NCBI GenBank assembly: GCA_902363335.1
Contig: CABIZV010000009.1
Coordinates: forward strand, 62,001 to 126,000
Length of the DNA: 64,000 nt
Direction of reading: 5' to 3'
Origin: Enterobacteriaceae bacterium
GTDB taxonomy: Bacteria > Pseudomonadota > Gammaproteobacteria > Enterobacterales > Enterobacteriaceae
Position 1 is the first letter of the stretch; every line of letters begins with the position of its first letter. The notes beneath the pieces are model-generated. The model worked only from the letters and a program-made list of their open reading frames with translations. It searched no databases and had not been told where the DNA came from. Below, piece by piece: positions 1 through 7,621 of the stretch. Both the position numbers and the translations under genes were made by a program.

Positions 1-113
1 GTCAACCTAGCTCATTGGGGTTTTCAGAAAGGTCATGCCAATGGCCCTTTTACTACCCCTCATTTAATTTCCGCGTCGTTATGTATTTAGGTAATTCTGT
101 CCATAAATATTAA

Positions 114-142
114 AGGGCGAAGAGTGGTTAACCCTTCGCCCT
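114..142 (-). terminator. Rho-independent terminator of the DinQ-like toxin mRNA
   Basis: On the minus strand a stem of AGGGCGAAG pairs with CTTCGCCCT around a GTTAACCAC-type loop, followed by TTTAAT. It lies about 20 nt after the toxin stop codon, which suits the end of a short toxin transcript. Confidence 0.75.
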
Positions 143-162
143 TAGCTACGTTTCCGGTCTTA

Positions 163-258
163 TCAGTTGATAAGTTCGCGGATCAGTTCCAGAACTGCAA
201 TCAGCGCATTCGCACACGCGACTACAGCCCGCAGAACGATGATTAACAGGTTAATCAT
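163..258 (-). CDS. DinQ-like type I toxin, small hydrophobic membrane peptide
   Basis: A 31-residue peptide beginning MINLLIIVLR and ending VLELIRELIN; nearly all of it is one membrane-spanning helix with a few charged residues at the C-terminus. The end closely resembles E. coli DinQ, whose C-terminal half contains ALIALLELIR. DinQ-type peptides insert in the inner membrane and depolarise it. The ATG at 258 is preferred because GGAG lies about 7 nt upstream; an in-frame ATG at 270 would add four residues but has no ribosome binding site. A CTCCAT/ATGGAG hairpin overlaps the ribosome binding site and may limit translation. A terminator follows, and a divergent antisense RNA and LexA-like box lie upstream, as in the dinQ and tisB loci. 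The gene was recognised by pattern and context, not by a search. Confidence 0.7.
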   Translation of the reverse strand: MINLLIIVLRAVVACANALIAVLELIRELIN

Positions 259-331
259 CCGTTTCTCCATAAAATGGAGCGAGAGAGACTCCGCTTACTC
301 TTACATTGCCTGTTGCGAAGCATATCTCATT

Positions 332-366
332 GTTAGATGATAATGTTCTCACTCCGGCCAGAGCAC
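332..366 (-). promoter_or_regulatory. Antisense RNA target in the toxin mRNA leader
   Basis: The plus-strand sequence here, GTTAGATGATAATGTTCTCA at its core, is nearly identical to the 5' end of the small RNA at 529-609. That RNA is therefore complementary to the toxin mRNA about 75-110 nt upstream of its start codon. This is the arrangement of tisB/istR-1 and dinQ/agrB, where pairing blocks a standby ribosome site or triggers cleavage. Confidence 0.65.
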
Positions 367-382
367 CAGTTAACAGCACCAC

Positions 383-398
383 CTGTACTACTGATCAG
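383..398. promoter_or_regulatory. LexA-like SOS box
   Basis: CTGTACTACTGATCAG fits the CTG-N10-CAG LexA pattern and differs from CTGT-N8-ACAG at one position. It lies just upstream of where the toxin mRNA must begin, since the antisense target is at 332-366. E. coli dinQ and tisB are LexA-controlled. Binding is inferred. Confidence 0.5.
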
Positions 399-493
399 GG
401 CTTTAAAATCGTTCATACGCGATTCCGGAGCAAAAATATCACAGCGCTAACCCGATGATTATACAGCGTGTATCTTTGACTTCTACCCCATAC

Positions 494-522
494 TTGAGAA
501 ATTACCCCAAAGGTAATATTAT
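494..522 (+). promoter_or_regulatory. Sigma-70 promoter of the antisense RNA
   Basis: TTGAGA (494-499) and TATTAT (517-522) are separated by exactly 17 bp. The predicted start is about 529, which is where similarity to the toxin leader begins. Confidence 0.65.
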
Positions 523-528
523 TGAAGC

Positions 529-609
529 GTTAGATGATGATGTTCTCAACCGGTCAGGGTACCTGCTCAGGCCGAAGTAAAAAAACCGACCTCACCAGTC
601 GGTTTTTTT
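529..609 (+). ncRNA. Antisense RNA of the DinQ-like toxin (AgrB/IstR-1 type)
   Basis: A predicted RNA of about 80 nt runs from the promoter at 494-522 to a terminator with stem ACCGAC/GTCGGT and seven T residues (585-609). Its first 20-35 nt are antisense to the toxin mRNA leader at 332-366, with a few mismatches. Size, divergent position and short pairing region match the antitoxin RNAs of dinQ/agrB, tisB/istR-1 and zorO/orzO. An overlapping open frame at 534-827 contains this terminator and is not believed to be a gene. Confidence 0.65.
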
Positions 610-619
610 ACGCCCATGT

Positions 620-1114
620 TGTGCTGGCAAATGGTGTGCTCCAGCTGCGCGGCCAGCGGCAATGTTGCTGGCATAACACGGCATCGATGCGTCGGTGCGG
701 TCGCAGAACTGCTGGCAAATACTCCCTGATACGTAATCCCCGCGTCAGCCTGGGCGTTCAGGTAATTCTGCCCAGCATTATATTTGCCATCTTATTCCAC
801 TCGTCGCGGGCCTTCTGCAATGCATGAAAAATGCTATCCATATTGGACATTTCGGCACTATCGGAAAAAGTGTCCAGAAAATATTTCTGATGATCGCATT
901 TAATTTTGTTGACTAGCAGCGCAAACCGTGAGTCTGTTCAGAACTCGTTTCTGAACAGGGGAGGGGTTGGACAAGCCCGCCAGGCGCGTCAGCCTGTCAC
1001 ATTGGGGTATGCTTTAACTGTACCACCACAAAAGATACTAACTAATTTCATTGTTACCACATAAATGACACCATCATCAACAACACCACTTAAATGTTAC
1101 CAGGAGGGCAAAAA
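620..1114. other. Intergenic region, no gene recognised
   Basis: No conserved reading frame, repeat or RNA was recognised between the antisense RNA terminator and the recombinase. The last 100 bp are AT-rich and probably hold the recombinase promoter. Confidence 0.4.
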
Positions 1115-1726
1115 ATGTTCGTTTTTGTTTACCTCCGGGCATCCACTTCAGAGCAGGATGCCAGCCGGGCAAAAAATGCTCTGAAGGCATTTGCAAACCA
1201 ACATGGCCACCGTATTGCTGGCTGGTATATCGACAATGTCTCCGGTACGACAATGAACCGTCCTGAACTTATCAGGCTTCTTGGTGATGCGGAACCTGGT
1301 GATGTGATTCTCATTGAACAGGTCGACAGGCTTACTCGCCTTGATGATGCAGGCTGGGAGACACTAAGAAAGCAAATTACCGACAAGCAACTGGCCATCG
1401 TCAGTCTTGATCTACCGACCAGCCATCTGGCGCTATCCAGCACAGTAAGTGATGACTTTACCCGAAGCATGCTGAAGGCCGTAAATGGCATGATGCTGGA
1501 TATGCTCGCCGCTATTGCCCGAAAAGATTACGAAGACCGTCGACGTCGTCAGTCAGAGGGAATAAGTAAGGCGAAAGCCGAAGGAAAATACCGGGGTAGG
1601 GTGGCCGATGCACAGAAACATGAACTGATACGCACTCTGCGCCTGGTCAACGGAAAATCTCTGCGCGAAACAGCTCGCATGGCTGGCGTGTCTAAAATGA
1701 CAGTCATCAGGGTCTGCAATGCTTAG
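1115..1726 (+). CDS. Serine recombinase (resolvase/invertase family)
   Basis: A 203-residue small serine recombinase, likely a plasmid multimer resolvase or invertase. The N-terminal catalytic domain starts with the YLRASTSEQ motif, in which Ser10 is the expected nucleophile and Arg8 a catalytic arginine. It continues with EQVDRLTR (about 70-77) and a long E helix. The C-terminus (about 165-203) is a Hin-like helix-turn-helix ending in GVSKMTVIRV. The start at 1115 is chosen because AGGAGGG lies directly upstream; the earlier ATG at 1094 has no ribosome site. Two small genes follow. A C-terminal remnant of a close paralog occurs at 15848-15963, also upstream of an rpn gene. Confidence 0.85.
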   Translation: MFVFVYLRASTSEQDASRAKNALKAFANQHGHRIAGWYIDNVSGTTMNRPELIRLLGDAEPGDVILIEQVDRLTRLDDAGWETLRKQITDKQLAIVSLDLPTSHLALSSTVSDDFTRSMLKAVNGMMLDMLAAIARKDYEDRRRRQSEGISKAKAEGKYRGRVADAQKHELIRTLRLVNGKSLRETARMAGVSKMTVIRVCNA

Positions 1727-1733
1727 AAGGTGA

Positions 1734-1946
1734 ATGAGGATAGCTATAGAGGACATAGTGGTGACAAATAAATCAGGGACCAACAGGCATTACGGTTATC
1801 TTTTCGAAGAGCCAGTAGATGAAATATCTGGTGATATCCTTATCGATTTAGAAAATCTACCACCAGAGATGAAGCAAATTGAGTTTGATGTAACTGCTGC
1901 TGAATTGGCAGCATATCTTTTTAAACCAGGTCATAAAGGAGAATAG
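1734..1946 (+). CDS. Small hypothetical protein, 70 aa or slightly less
   Basis: Not recognised. It is an acidic, soluble protein without signal peptide, beginning 7 nt after the recombinase stop and ending 2 nt before the next start, so the three genes probably form one transcript. AAGGTG precedes ATG 1734. Two in-frame GTG codons at 1758 and 1761 behind GAGG are alternative starts. The C-terminal part (DVTAAELAAYLFKPGHKGE) looks globular. It is absent from the second recombinase-rpn module near 15.9 kb, which suggests insertion as an accessory pair with the next gene. Confidence 0.5.
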   Translation: MRIAIEDIVVTNKSGTNRHYGYLFEEPVDEISGDILIDLENLPPEMKQIEFDVTAAELAAYLFKPGHKGE

Positions 1947-1948
1947 CC

Positions 1949-2260
1949 ATGAGCGAAATGCTATTGTCTTTTGATGGGTTTATCAGATTGTTTGCTGGAG
2001 CTGTCGTAATTGCAGGAGGTTACGGCCATCAGATTGTCAGATTGTTCATAAAACCGTCACTTGTAAATGTTCTACAGTTGCTGTGTCTCATTGGCCTCAG
2101 TGCTATTTTTTCTTTCGTGGCTTTCAATGATGCGAACATGTGGAATGGTTCCCCCGACATAGTTCTGGCACTCGTAATGGGCATATTCGCCGCTACTGTC
2201 ATCTTTTACATGGTCTATTTTTTAATTACTGTTTTCTCGAGAGCCCTGATCTCAGAGTAA
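1949..2260 (+). CDS. Small membrane protein with three predicted helices
   Basis: A 103-residue protein of unknown function with about three transmembrane segments: near 12-32, 38-58 (LLCLIGLSAIFSFVAF) and 72-97 (LALVMGIFAATVIFYMVYFL). A good ribosome site, AAAGGAG, lies 9 nt upstream. It is tightly coupled to the preceding 70-aa gene. A soluble-plus-membrane pair behind a recombinase could be a small defence, immunity or exclusion module, but nothing in the sequence proves this. Confidence 0.6.
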   Translation: MSEMLLSFDGFIRLFAGAVVIAGGYGHQIVRLFIKPSLVNVLQLLCLIGLSAIFSFVAFNDANMWNGSPDIVLALVMGIFAATVIFYMVYFLITVFSRALISE

Positions 2261-2397
2261 TTGTGTTTTGCATTATCCCCATAAATGACATTCAGAACGA
2301 AATTTAAGTTAATGGAGTGAAGAAGCTTTAGAATATCTGAGAGTGGGAAGAGAGTAGCAAAGGCAGTAATCGATGATGAGTAAATAAGGTTTAAGAA

Positions 2398-2426
2398 GGG
2401 GACCGAACCACCCCGGAACGATCCCC
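2398..2426. repeat. Conserved GC-rich hairpin upstream of rpn (copy 1)
   Basis: GGGGACCG and CGATCCCC can pair around a core CCACCCCGGAACG. Nearly the same sequence occurs at 15967-15994, upstream of the second rpn gene. Conservation in two otherwise diverged modules suggests a functional structure such as an attenuator, or a recombination site. Confidence 0.5.
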
Positions 2427-2514
2427 TGAAGGAATGGCAATTCCGTTCGACGCCAATATTAGCTTTTTCCGGGCTGTGATAACATATTTAGGTCATCTTT
2501 CAGAGCCAGGGCTG

Positions 2515-3444
2515 ATGAAGAAGAAGAAAAGTACACCCACCCCCCACGATGCCACGTTCAGGCAGTTCCTGACGCAACCGGATGTTGCGCGGGATTTTAT
2601 GGAGTTGCATTTGCCCGCAGAACTGCGCGCAGTCTGCGATCTCAGCACGCTGAAGCTGGAATCCGGCTCGTTCGTTGAGGATGATCTCCGCCAGTATTTC
2701 AGCGACGTTCTCTACAGCCTGAAAACTACAGCCGGCGACGGATATATTCATGTTCTGGTCGAACACCAGTCAACGCCGGACAAACATATGGCTTTCCGCC
2801 TTATACGCTATGCGGTAGCCGCCATGCAGCGACACCTGGAGGCAGGGCATAAAAAACTGCCACTGGTGATACCGGTGCTGTTCTATACGGGTAAACGCAG
2901 CCCGTATCCGTACTCCACCCGGTGGTTGGATGAGTTTGACGATCCGTCGCTGGCAGGCAAACTCTACAGCAGCGCTTTCCCACTCGTAGACGTTACGGTC
3001 ATTCCGGATGATGAAATCGCTGGCCATCGCAGTATGGCTGCCCTAACTTTACTGCAAAAGCATATTCACCAGCGGGACCTGGCAGAACTGGTTGACCGGC
3101 TGGCGCCCATCCTGCTGGCCGGATATCTGTCTTCATCACAGGTAATATCGCTGGTACACTATATAGTGCAGGCAGGCGAAACATCGGACGCCGAAGCCTT
3201 TGTACGCGAACTGGCACAGCGTGTGCCGCAACACGGAGATGCACTTATGACCATCGCACAACAGCTTGAACAGAAGGGCATCCAAAAGGGCATCCAGCTA
3301 GGCAGACAGGAAGGTCGTAATGAAGGCAAGCTGGAAGGTAAGCTGGAAGTTGCCCGCACCATGCTGCAGAACGGCATTGACCGTAATACCGTCATGAAAA
3401 TGACCGGTCTGACTGAAGACGACCTGGCGCAGATCCGCCACTAA
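2515..3444 (+). CDS. rpn: Rpn-family recombination-promoting nuclease (transposase_31)
   Basis: A 309-residue protein of the Rpn (YhgA-like) family, PD-(D/E)XK endonucleases that stimulate RecA-independent recombination in E. coli. The family opening PTPHDATFRQFL is at 8-19. The catalytic core is Asp64 (SDVLYSLK) followed by Glu83-His-Gln85 (LVEHQS). LPLVIPVLFYTG lies near 100-112. The C-terminus is a Gly/Glu/Lys-rich coiled region (GIQKGIQLGRQEGRNEG) ending with a helical motif GLTEDDLAQIR, as is usual in Rpn proteins. The start at 2515 (MKKKK) matches the family; an upstream in-frame ATG at 2434 would add 27 unconserved residues. A damaged paralog is at 16075-16954. Confidence 0.85.
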   Translation: MKKKKSTPTPHDATFRQFLTQPDVARDFMELHLPAELRAVCDLSTLKLESGSFVEDDLRQYFSDVLYSLKTTAGDGYIHVLVEHQSTPDKHMAFRLIRYAVAAMQRHLEAGHKKLPLVIPVLFYTGKRSPYPYSTRWLDEFDDPSLAGKLYSSAFPLVDVTVIPDDEIAGHRSMAALTLLQKHIHQRDLAELVDRLAPILLAGYLSSSQVISLVHYIVQAGETSDAEAFVRELAQRVPQHGDALMTIAQQLEQKGIQKGIQLGRQEGRNEGKLEGKLEVARTMLQNGIDRNTVMKMTGLTEDDLAQIRH

Positions 3445-3708
3445 TAACCCTTTCCTGGCACTCCCTGTCTGGCCATCAGCGAATACTGGTGGGGCGGGGA
3501 GGCACCAGACTCAGGCTCTGCCTACCAGCAACAGCGATTAAACAGCTTCGTCACTCCCCTCAAATGTACTGACAGCTATCGTCACCTGTACTAAATGCCA
3601 AAGCATTCCGGTCGGCCCCCTCCCTCTCTCTAAGTAGACGGTGATTCCAGTGCATATCTTTCGTTTTTGTCCCGCGTTAGGGACATAAGGAAATATCACT
3701 CCTGCTGG

Positions 3709-3833
3709 CCAGCTCATCTTTTCAGCGTCACGGTGCAGCCAGAATATAAGTAGTGCTCGCCGCAGCCTTGTGACCGAGCAACGCGAGCGAACGGGCGAGG
3801 AAGCGCAATATCATCATTGCTAAAATGAGCTGG
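3709..3833. repeat. Inverted repeat left of the replication origin
   Basis: CCAGCTCAT (3709) and ATGAGCTGG (ending 3833) are complementary, with an imperfect extension into TTTTCAGC/GCTAAAA. They enclose about 95 bp of GC-rich sequence with GAGC/GCTC repeats. The role is unknown; it lies between rpn and the DnaA box. Apart from this, no gene is seen in 3445-3887. Confidence 0.4.
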
Positions 3834-3890
3834 TACGCGCCAGAGTTTTAACACTGAAATTGCATATCTTAACGATTTTACTTCAGTGGG

Positions 3891-4108
3891 TTATCCACAT
3901 ATACAGTTCTTCGATCCAGTAATAAGATCCTTAAAACGATCCCTTTAAGATCCAAAGAAGATCCCCGGATCGCTGCAGACCCTGTCAGCTCTGTTCTTGG
4001 GGGATGATCACATAAGCTATAGAAGGATAATCATAAGCTGTAACTGGTATACAATAAGCTGTATCATGTAAAGGATATACTGTGATGAGTCAGCTACATA
4101 AACTACAG
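3891..4108. other. RepFIB replication origin: DnaA box, Dam sites, upstream iterons
   Basis: A perfect DnaA box TTATCCACA is at 3891-3899. It is followed by a cluster of at least six GATC sites in AT-rich sequence (about 3916-3972) and then five iteron-like units around ATAAGCTGTA. The units begin near 4012, 4033, 4054, 4077 and 4097, about 21 bp apart; the fourth is degenerate. RepFIB origins are described with five such repeats upstream of repA (the BCDD'D'' set). These iterons should bind the initiator at 4279-5256 and also repress its promoter. Confidence 0.8.
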
Positions 4109-4278
4109 TAAGTATGAAGCCCAGAAACTTACCCTGGGTTGTGTATAACATGAAGCTGCCTGTACCAGGCCTTACGGCTATTACAGGTTAGCAATCAGCA
4201 TTCTTATTCTTTACTTTCCCACCGCCCGGAGGCTATCTGGACAAGGACAATCTGGACATAAAAAAACTGTTTGAAGAG

Positions 4279-5256
4279 GTGGATAAATCCTCCGGCGAAA
4301 TAGTTAACCTCACGCCCAATGGAGGTAATACGGTCCAGCCTGTGGCACTGATGCGGCTTGGTGTTTTCGTTCCCACGCTCAAATCTCTGAAAAACAGTAA
4401 AAAGAATACGCTTTCCCGTACGGATGCTACTGAAGAGCTGACGCGGCTTTCTCTTGCCAGAGCTGAAGGCTTTGATAAGGTCGAGATCACCGGCCCACGG
4501 CTTGATATGGATAACGATTTCAAGACCTGGGTCGGGATCGTCCATTCCTTTGCCCGGCATAAGGTTATTGGGGATAAAGTGGAACTTCCGTTCGTCGAGT
4601 TCGCTAAACTGTGTGGTATCCCTTCAAGCCAGTCGTCCCGCAAACTTCGGGAGCGCATTAGTCCATCGCTTAAACGCATTGCGGGTACCGTGATTTCCTT
4701 TTCCCGCACTACCGAAAAGCACACCAAAGAGTACATCACGCACCTGGTCCAGTCTGCCTACTACGATACGGAGAAAGACGTGGTTCAGTTACAGGCAGAT
4801 CCGCGTTTATTTGAACTTTATCAGTTTGACCGCAAAGTACTTCTGCAACTCAAGGCTATCAATGCCCTGAAGCGCAGGGAATCAGCTCAGGCACTCTACA
4901 CCTTTATTGAGAGTCTTCCGCGGGATCCGGCTCCTATCTCGCTGTCGCGCCTCCGGGCCCGTCTGAATCTGAAATCTCCGGTCTTTTCTCAGAACCAAAC
5001 GGTAAGGCGTGCCATGGAGCAGCTGCGTGACATAGGATACCTGGATTACACCGAGATCCAGCGCGGCCGGACAAAGCTTTTCTGTATCCACTACCGACGT
5101 CCCAAGCTGAAGGCACCTAACGATGAAAGTGCAGAAACCTCGCAGCTGCCAGCGGCGAAGCGGGATGTCAGTCCGGAAATGGCTGAAAAACTGGCTGTCC
5201 TAGAAAAGCTGGGGATCACGCTTAATGATCTGGAGAAGTTGTTCAAAACATCCTGA
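4279..5256 (+). CDS. repA: RepFIB replication initiation protein
   Basis: A 325-residue initiator of the RepB/Rep_3 family, very close to RepA of IncFIB plasmids. Recognisable segments are VQPVALMRLGVFVPTLKSLK near 15-34, GPRLDMDNDFKTWVGI near 73-88, ELPFVEFAKLCGIPSSQSSR near 103-122 and LKAINALKRRESAQALY near 195-211. It ends in the usual EKLGITLNDLEKLFKTS. These form two winged-helix domains that bind iterons and open the origin. Translation is taken from GTG at 4279, the start used for RepFIB proteins; the open frame continues upstream. It is flanked by iterons on both sides, so it is expected to be autoregulated. Confidence 0.95.
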   Translation: MDKSSGEIVNLTPNGGNTVQPVALMRLGVFVPTLKSLKNSKKNTLSRTDATEELTRLSLARAEGFDKVEITGPRLDMDNDFKTWVGIVHSFARHKVIGDKVELPFVEFAKLCGIPSSQSSRKLRERISPSLKRIAGTVISFSRTTEKHTKEYITHLVQSAYYDTEKDVVQLQADPRLFELYQFDRKVLLQLKAINALKRRESAQALYTFIESLPRDPAPISLSRLRARLNLKSPVFSQNQTVRRAMEQLRDIGYLDYTEIQRGRTKLFCIHYRRPKLKAPNDESAETSQLPAAKRDVSPEMAEKLAVLEKLGITLNDLEKLFKTS

Positions 5257-5535
5257 ACATAAGCTGTAATGAGTAATTTTATTGTTGCTACACACCACAG
5301 CTTATATTAATGGCTCCGGAGAGTAACCTGCTCACTATAGTTTATATAAGCTCTGGCGAGGCGTCTCCTGTCAGTACATTTTTACCGCTTGTCTGAAAGC
5401 TTTTATACCCGGTCTGAGCATTATTATTGGCTTCGCAACGGCAGGCGTTTTCAGGAAGAAAATACTCACTGTAGCTTATGTTGCTTACTGCAGTTTATGC
5501 TGTGGGCATTCTGCTTTCCATAGCTTATGTAAATT
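5257..5535. repeat. Downstream RepFIB iterons
   Basis: Several copies of the same element follow repA. ATAAGCTGTAATG begins 3 nt after the stop (5259). Inverted copies CAGCTTATA (about 5299), TAGTTTATATAAGCT (about 5338), GTAGCTTATG (5471), GCAGTTTATGC (5490) and TAGCTTATG (5521) come after. RepFIB is known to carry a downstream iteron group used in copy-number and incompatibility control. Confidence 0.75.
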
Positions 5536-5551
5536 GTGGAAAGCAGTAATG

Positions 5552-5950
5552 TCATTTCAGCGGCGGCAGTGTCTGTAAAATCTCAGCTGCATCACGCCCG
5601 TCCCCGCTAAACGTCTCGGCCAGTGTGGCCGCTGGGTCCAGCGCAAGCACCCACATATGAACCTTCATCGAACGCGGCTCCTTATGCCCGGCCAGAGCCT
5701 GAATGACTGTCCTAGACTGCCGGTGATAGAGCGTGTGCATGGTATAGCTGTGGCGGAACATATGCGGCGTGACCGAAATGGAAAAATATACACTGTCTTC
5801 TCCGGCCCGCTTCACCGCCTGCTTCAGCCACTTGCGCATGTTTTCATCGGTGACGGCCCACTGCGGCTCAAGTCGGTGGGGCCGCGTGGCTAGGACAAAC
5901 GGGGCCGAGCAAAAAGCGAAGAAACCGAATTCGTTATAGCACCTATCCAT
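5552..5950 (-). pseudogene. Truncated tyrosine recombinase lacking the catalytic tyrosine
   Basis: This 132-residue frame matches only the C-terminal half of the ResD-like recombinase encoded immediately upstream. It keeps the HMFRHSY motif (His63, Arg66) and the later GHK histidine (His89). At the position of the nucleophilic tyrosine, nine residues after that histidine, it has His98 (KVHMW instead of EVYTK). The N-terminal core-binding domain and first catalytic arginine are missing. Its ATG overlaps the end of the upstream gene by 8 nt, so it may still be translated by coupling. It cannot be an active recombinase. It could be a decayed paralog or, less likely, a regulatory subunit. Confidence 0.7.
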
Positions 5951-6722
5951 TTCCTTTCAGCATCGCGACCGCATCACTCTCAGACATCTGGAACTGCACC
6001 CGGTGCCGTGCCGCCACATCGAGCGCAAACACTTTCGTGTAGACTTCCGTCGAGTTGATGCTCTTATGTCCCATTAAACTCTGCAGCACCTTCAGTGGTA
6101 TACCGGCGTACAGCATGTGCATGGCGTAGGAATGGCGGAACGTGTGTGGTGTCACCGGTACGGAAAACGTCACCCCGTCGGCCACTGCCGCTTCAACCGC
6201 TTCGCTGAGCCAGGTGCGGACTGTCCGGTCGGTGATCTCCCAGATGCGTGCTTTTTCGGTTCTGCCGGTACGCTTATTACGTCGTTCAAGGGGTATTTTC
6301 AGCGTGGCCACCATCATCTCCAGCTGGCTGACATAGTTCGCATCGGAAAGCGGAACCAGGCGATGTGCCTGACTGCCGGCGGGCGCACGGCCGGCCGTTC
6401 GGGCCGCTTTCTCCGCCCGCTGCTTGAGTGTGGCCAGCTGCACGAACGGGTAGGGCGGCGCCAGGGAAAAATCACTCCGGGTCAGCGCCAGCGCCTCGTT
6501 AATGCGTGCGCCGGTGTTCCAGAGGGTTGCCAGCAGCATCTTGCGGTGGAGATCGGGGACATAGTGGAGCAGGGCGCTCACTTCCGGGGCCAGCAAATAT
6601 TTTGGCAGTTCATCCTGAACAAGAGCCATCTGTCGCAGGGCCAGTGCGGCCGGATAGTCGATGGCCACCGGCAGCTGCGTGGCAGAAAAAGAAACGCCCT
6701 GACCTGGTATTGCCGGCATCAT
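5943..6722 (-). CDS. ResD-like tyrosine recombinase
   Basis: A 259-residue phage-integrase-family recombinase. All catalytic residues are visible: Arg73 (NTGARINEAL), the HxxR motif His193/Arg196 (HTFRHSY), His219 (MGHK) and nucleophile Tyr228 (STEVYTKVFALD). It resembles ResD of the F plasmid, which resolves multimers at rfsF near the origin and is likewise encoded next to RepFIB-type replicons. Likely role: conversion of plasmid dimers to monomers. The first two codons are both ATG. A broken paralog lies directly downstream in the same transcript. Confidence 0.85.
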   Translation of the reverse strand: MMPAIPGQGVSFSATQLPVAIDYPAALALRQMALVQDELPKYLLAPEVSALLHYVPDLHRKMLLATLWNTGARINEALALTRSDFSLAPPYPFVQLATLKQRAEKAARTAGRAPAGSQAHRLVPLSDANYVSQLEMMVATLKIPLERRNKRTGRTEKARIWEITDRTVRTWLSEAVEAAVADGVTFSVPVTPHTFRHSYAMHMLYAGIPLKVLQSLMGHKSINSTEVYTKVFALDVAARHRVQFQMSESDAVAMLKGNG

Positions 6723-6788
6723 TGTTTCCTGTCCTCAGTGGACAGGTATTGTTTCCTGGGATGCTGAGCCTTCAGACTTCCGGGCAGA

Positions 6789-7592
6789 TCATTTTTCATG
6801 GGGTGTCTCACGGCTTTGTTTCAGTTTGCTGTACAGCCAGCAGGGAATAAAAATGGGAGAGAAAATAATGAAGCATGTGAATTTTATCAGTAATACGTCC
6901 CACTGACGTTCAGTCAGATACCGGATTTGTTTTGCCTGATATGACTGACTGGATTTCAGTCTATCAATTTCCAGCTTCTGGCTCTCACACAGACGGTGTA
7001 GCTCATCAACTCCCTTATGCAAAGGCACAGCGATAAGGGGACAATGAAGACCTTTAGGGTACTGAAGCTCGCCTACGGTTAAGGGTATGGATAGTCTTCC
7101 GGCTGGTTCGAACCTGAATCCGATACCGTTCCAGAAGCGATCCCGACGAAGCATATTTTCCCTGTCATCTTCATCGACAGGAGATGTACGGATACGTTTC
7201 ACGGGGGTATCAGCCGGAAGCGTCTTTGCCCAGGAAATCAGCTGTATCATGATCCAGGAGCCAAGTCCTCGTCCCCGCAAATTGTAGTCAAGCATAAAAT
7301 CCGAATTTGTCAGGTCCAGTTCGGTCGTGCCATCCCATATATTAACAGTCAACTCCGCTTTGTATTCAGGCTCCTGATGCCAGCCTCCCCCGTTCCAGTA
7401 CAGGGAAAGAGTGCATGTGCGGCCAGCCAGTTTTCTTTTCACGTCAAGACTGCCACTGGCAGGAGAGTAGGTTTCCTTCAGGGTTCTGATGACGACCACT
7501 CTGCATGCTGGCTGATATCGACCACCTGTGCGGCTCTCAGGCAGGGTCAGCAGCCAGGCATTATTGGCTTCATCAAATTTTGGTAGATCCAC
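6789..7592 (-). CDS. GNAT-like protein with C-terminal membrane anchor
   Basis: A 267-residue protein, not assigned to a named gene. Residues about 105-125 contain LRGRGLGSWIMIQLISWAK, which resembles the acetyl-CoA-binding R/Q-x-x-G-x-G/A motif of GNAT acetyltransferases. Next come a coiled segment (about 200-225) and a strongly hydrophobic stretch near 235-255 (LLIKFTCFIIFSPIFIPCWL), then a basic tail, so the protein is probably anchored in the inner membrane with the enzyme-like part in the cytoplasm. The start is GTG at 7592 behind AAAGGA. It is a single gene between the recombinase and a pseudogene. The acetyltransferase call rests on one motif. Confidence 0.55.
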   Translation of the reverse strand: MDLPKFDEANNAWLLTLPESRTGGRYQPACRVVVIRTLKETYSPASGSLDVKRKLAGRTCTLSLYWNGGGWHQEPEYKAELTVNIWDGTTELDLTNSDFMLDYNLRGRGLGSWIMIQLISWAKTLPADTPVKRIRTSPVDEDDRENMLRRDRFWNGIGFRFEPAGRLSIPLTVGELQYPKGLHCPLIAVPLHKGVDELHRLCESQKLEIDRLKSSQSYQAKQIRYLTERQWDVLLIKFTCFIIFSPIFIPCWLYSKLKQSRETPHEK

Positions 7593-7621
7593 CTTATATG
7601 GTCCTTTTATGGTAAATATCT

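Noticed and set aside
534..827. 97-codon open frame on the plus strand
   Set aside because: It contains the antisense RNA body and its terminator, has no ribosome site, and the protein looks random.
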